Source: Stemphylium vesicarium (taxonomy: Eukaryota > Ascomycota > Dothideomycetes > Pleosporales > Pleosporaceae). From it: 39,711 nucleotides of DNA. A program made the position numbers and the translations under genes. The notes below the pieces were generated by a model. That model had not been told where the DNA came from, did no database searches, and saw only the letters and a program-made list of their open reading frames with translations. Of this stretch, positions 39,051 through 39,711 are shown piece by piece. The stretch is taken from NCBI GenBank assembly GCA_004380135.1, contig QXCR01000216.1, positions 1-39,711 of the forward strand, written 5' to 3'. Each line of letters starts with the position of its first letter. Positions within the stretch are counted from its first letter, which is position 1.

Positions 39051-39711
39051 GGAGGCGATCGCGCGCTAGTCGCTAGAACCTACTACTGTCGACATTCACA
39101 CCCTCCATCACAGAGAGCCCTCGCAGCCTACCAGCACCCAGCCCAGCCAATCACCGCCGCCACGCCCGCACCCCGGCTCCCAAGCACCTTCCGCTACACC
39201 TTTGCAGACTCCCACCAAGGGCCCCAAGGGCACCAAGGGCAACGACCAAGGGCAGCTACTGCCATATCGCCGTATCGCCGCCTCGTCGCCTCGTCACAAG
39301 CCTCGCCCACCCGCCGAACATTTGAGACTGCTGTCTGACATCTGCCATTGGGCCTCTGCCTACTACACCGCAGGCAGATCATCTGCACGAAATCCTCCGG
39401 TCCGTTGTCGCAACAGTCGTAGTCGCACCCAAGAGGCCTCCACGACGCGCCCAAGCCACAGCACACGCACCCATCGCCTACACACTGCCGTGGCGACGGC
39501 AGCTACTGCCCCATACCAAGGCCCGCATATCTCTGTGTCGCCTGCTGCGGCTTCTCTTCCAAAGCTTCGCTGGTACCGAAGTTGCACATCCAAGGCCTGT
39601 CTCTACTAGTCCCCGCCCAATCTCTCCTGCCAGGCTCCTCATCCGCCCACGAATCGCAAAGTCCAAACCGGCGTCGCTCTACGCCGCACGTCGCAACGAA
39701 GCTGCCCACCA
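39051..39711 (+). promoter_or_regulatory. C-rich stretch at right edge, probable leader/promoter of a gene beyond the window
   Basis: The top strand changes from G-rich to C-rich near 39,050. Frames on both strands stay open for 60-135 codons but are low-complexity in Pro, Ser, Thr, Arg and Ala and match nothing I know. The skew suggests a plus-strand transcript whose coding part lies to the right. Confidence 0.35.

Overview
The window is nuclear DNA of a filamentous ascomycete, most probably a plant-associated Dothideomycete (Pleosporales-like). The basis is 50-180 bp GT-AG introns with fungal branch points, a CFEM protein, a P450-reductase fusion, and a sharp two-compartment structure: a very AT-rich, TpA-rich, CpA-poor half made of transposons (the footprint of repeat-induced point mutation, RIP) beside a GC-balanced gene-bearing half. 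The species is inferred, not proven.

Region 1 (1 to about 17,780) is a nest of mobile elements with no intact host gene. A Ty3/Gypsy-type retroelement on the minus strand is the oldest layer. It is interrupted by a Fot1/pogo-type DNA transposon in its integrase (922-2785), a second one further upstream in its coding region (5875-7742), and a complete chromovirus-type LTR retrotransposon on the plus strand in its gag (8705-15876, 5-bp target duplication). Two miniature hAT-like elements with 8-bp target duplications follow (16525-16979 and 17170-17303). The second splits the remnant of another transposase. At the left edge, a little-mutated second copy of the retroelement 5' end carries a perfect 88-bp inverted repeat.

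Region 2 (about 17,780 to 31,410) carries NPR3 (minus), a decayed multi-exon gene (21184-22110) with a further orphan coding stretch (22314-22571), and four spliced plus-strand genes: a CFEM-domain secreted/GPI protein (two exons), a self-sufficient CYP505-type P450-reductase fusion of 1068 residues (four exons), a secreted bacterial-type solute-binding protein of 355 residues (three exons), and COX19 (four small exons, 110 residues). COX19 is invisible as a long ORF and was found by joining exons.

Region 3 (31,411 to 39,711) is mostly non-coding. It holds a possible two-exon micro-ORF (33770-33946) and a bHLH transcription factor with a very long loop (35069-36891, minus), whose start I revise to a 13-nt first exon. 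Upstream lies about 2 kb of G-rich sequence (probable leader/promoter), then C-rich sequence from about 39.05 kb that looks like the leader of a plus-strand gene beyond the window.

The genes do not form an evident pathway or biosynthetic cluster. NPR3 (TORC1 inhibition), COX19 (mitochondrial copper/cytochrome oxidase assembly) and the Rtg3-like bHLH factor are housekeeping or regulatory. The CFEM, P450 and solute-binding genes are accessory-type secreted or metabolic functions.
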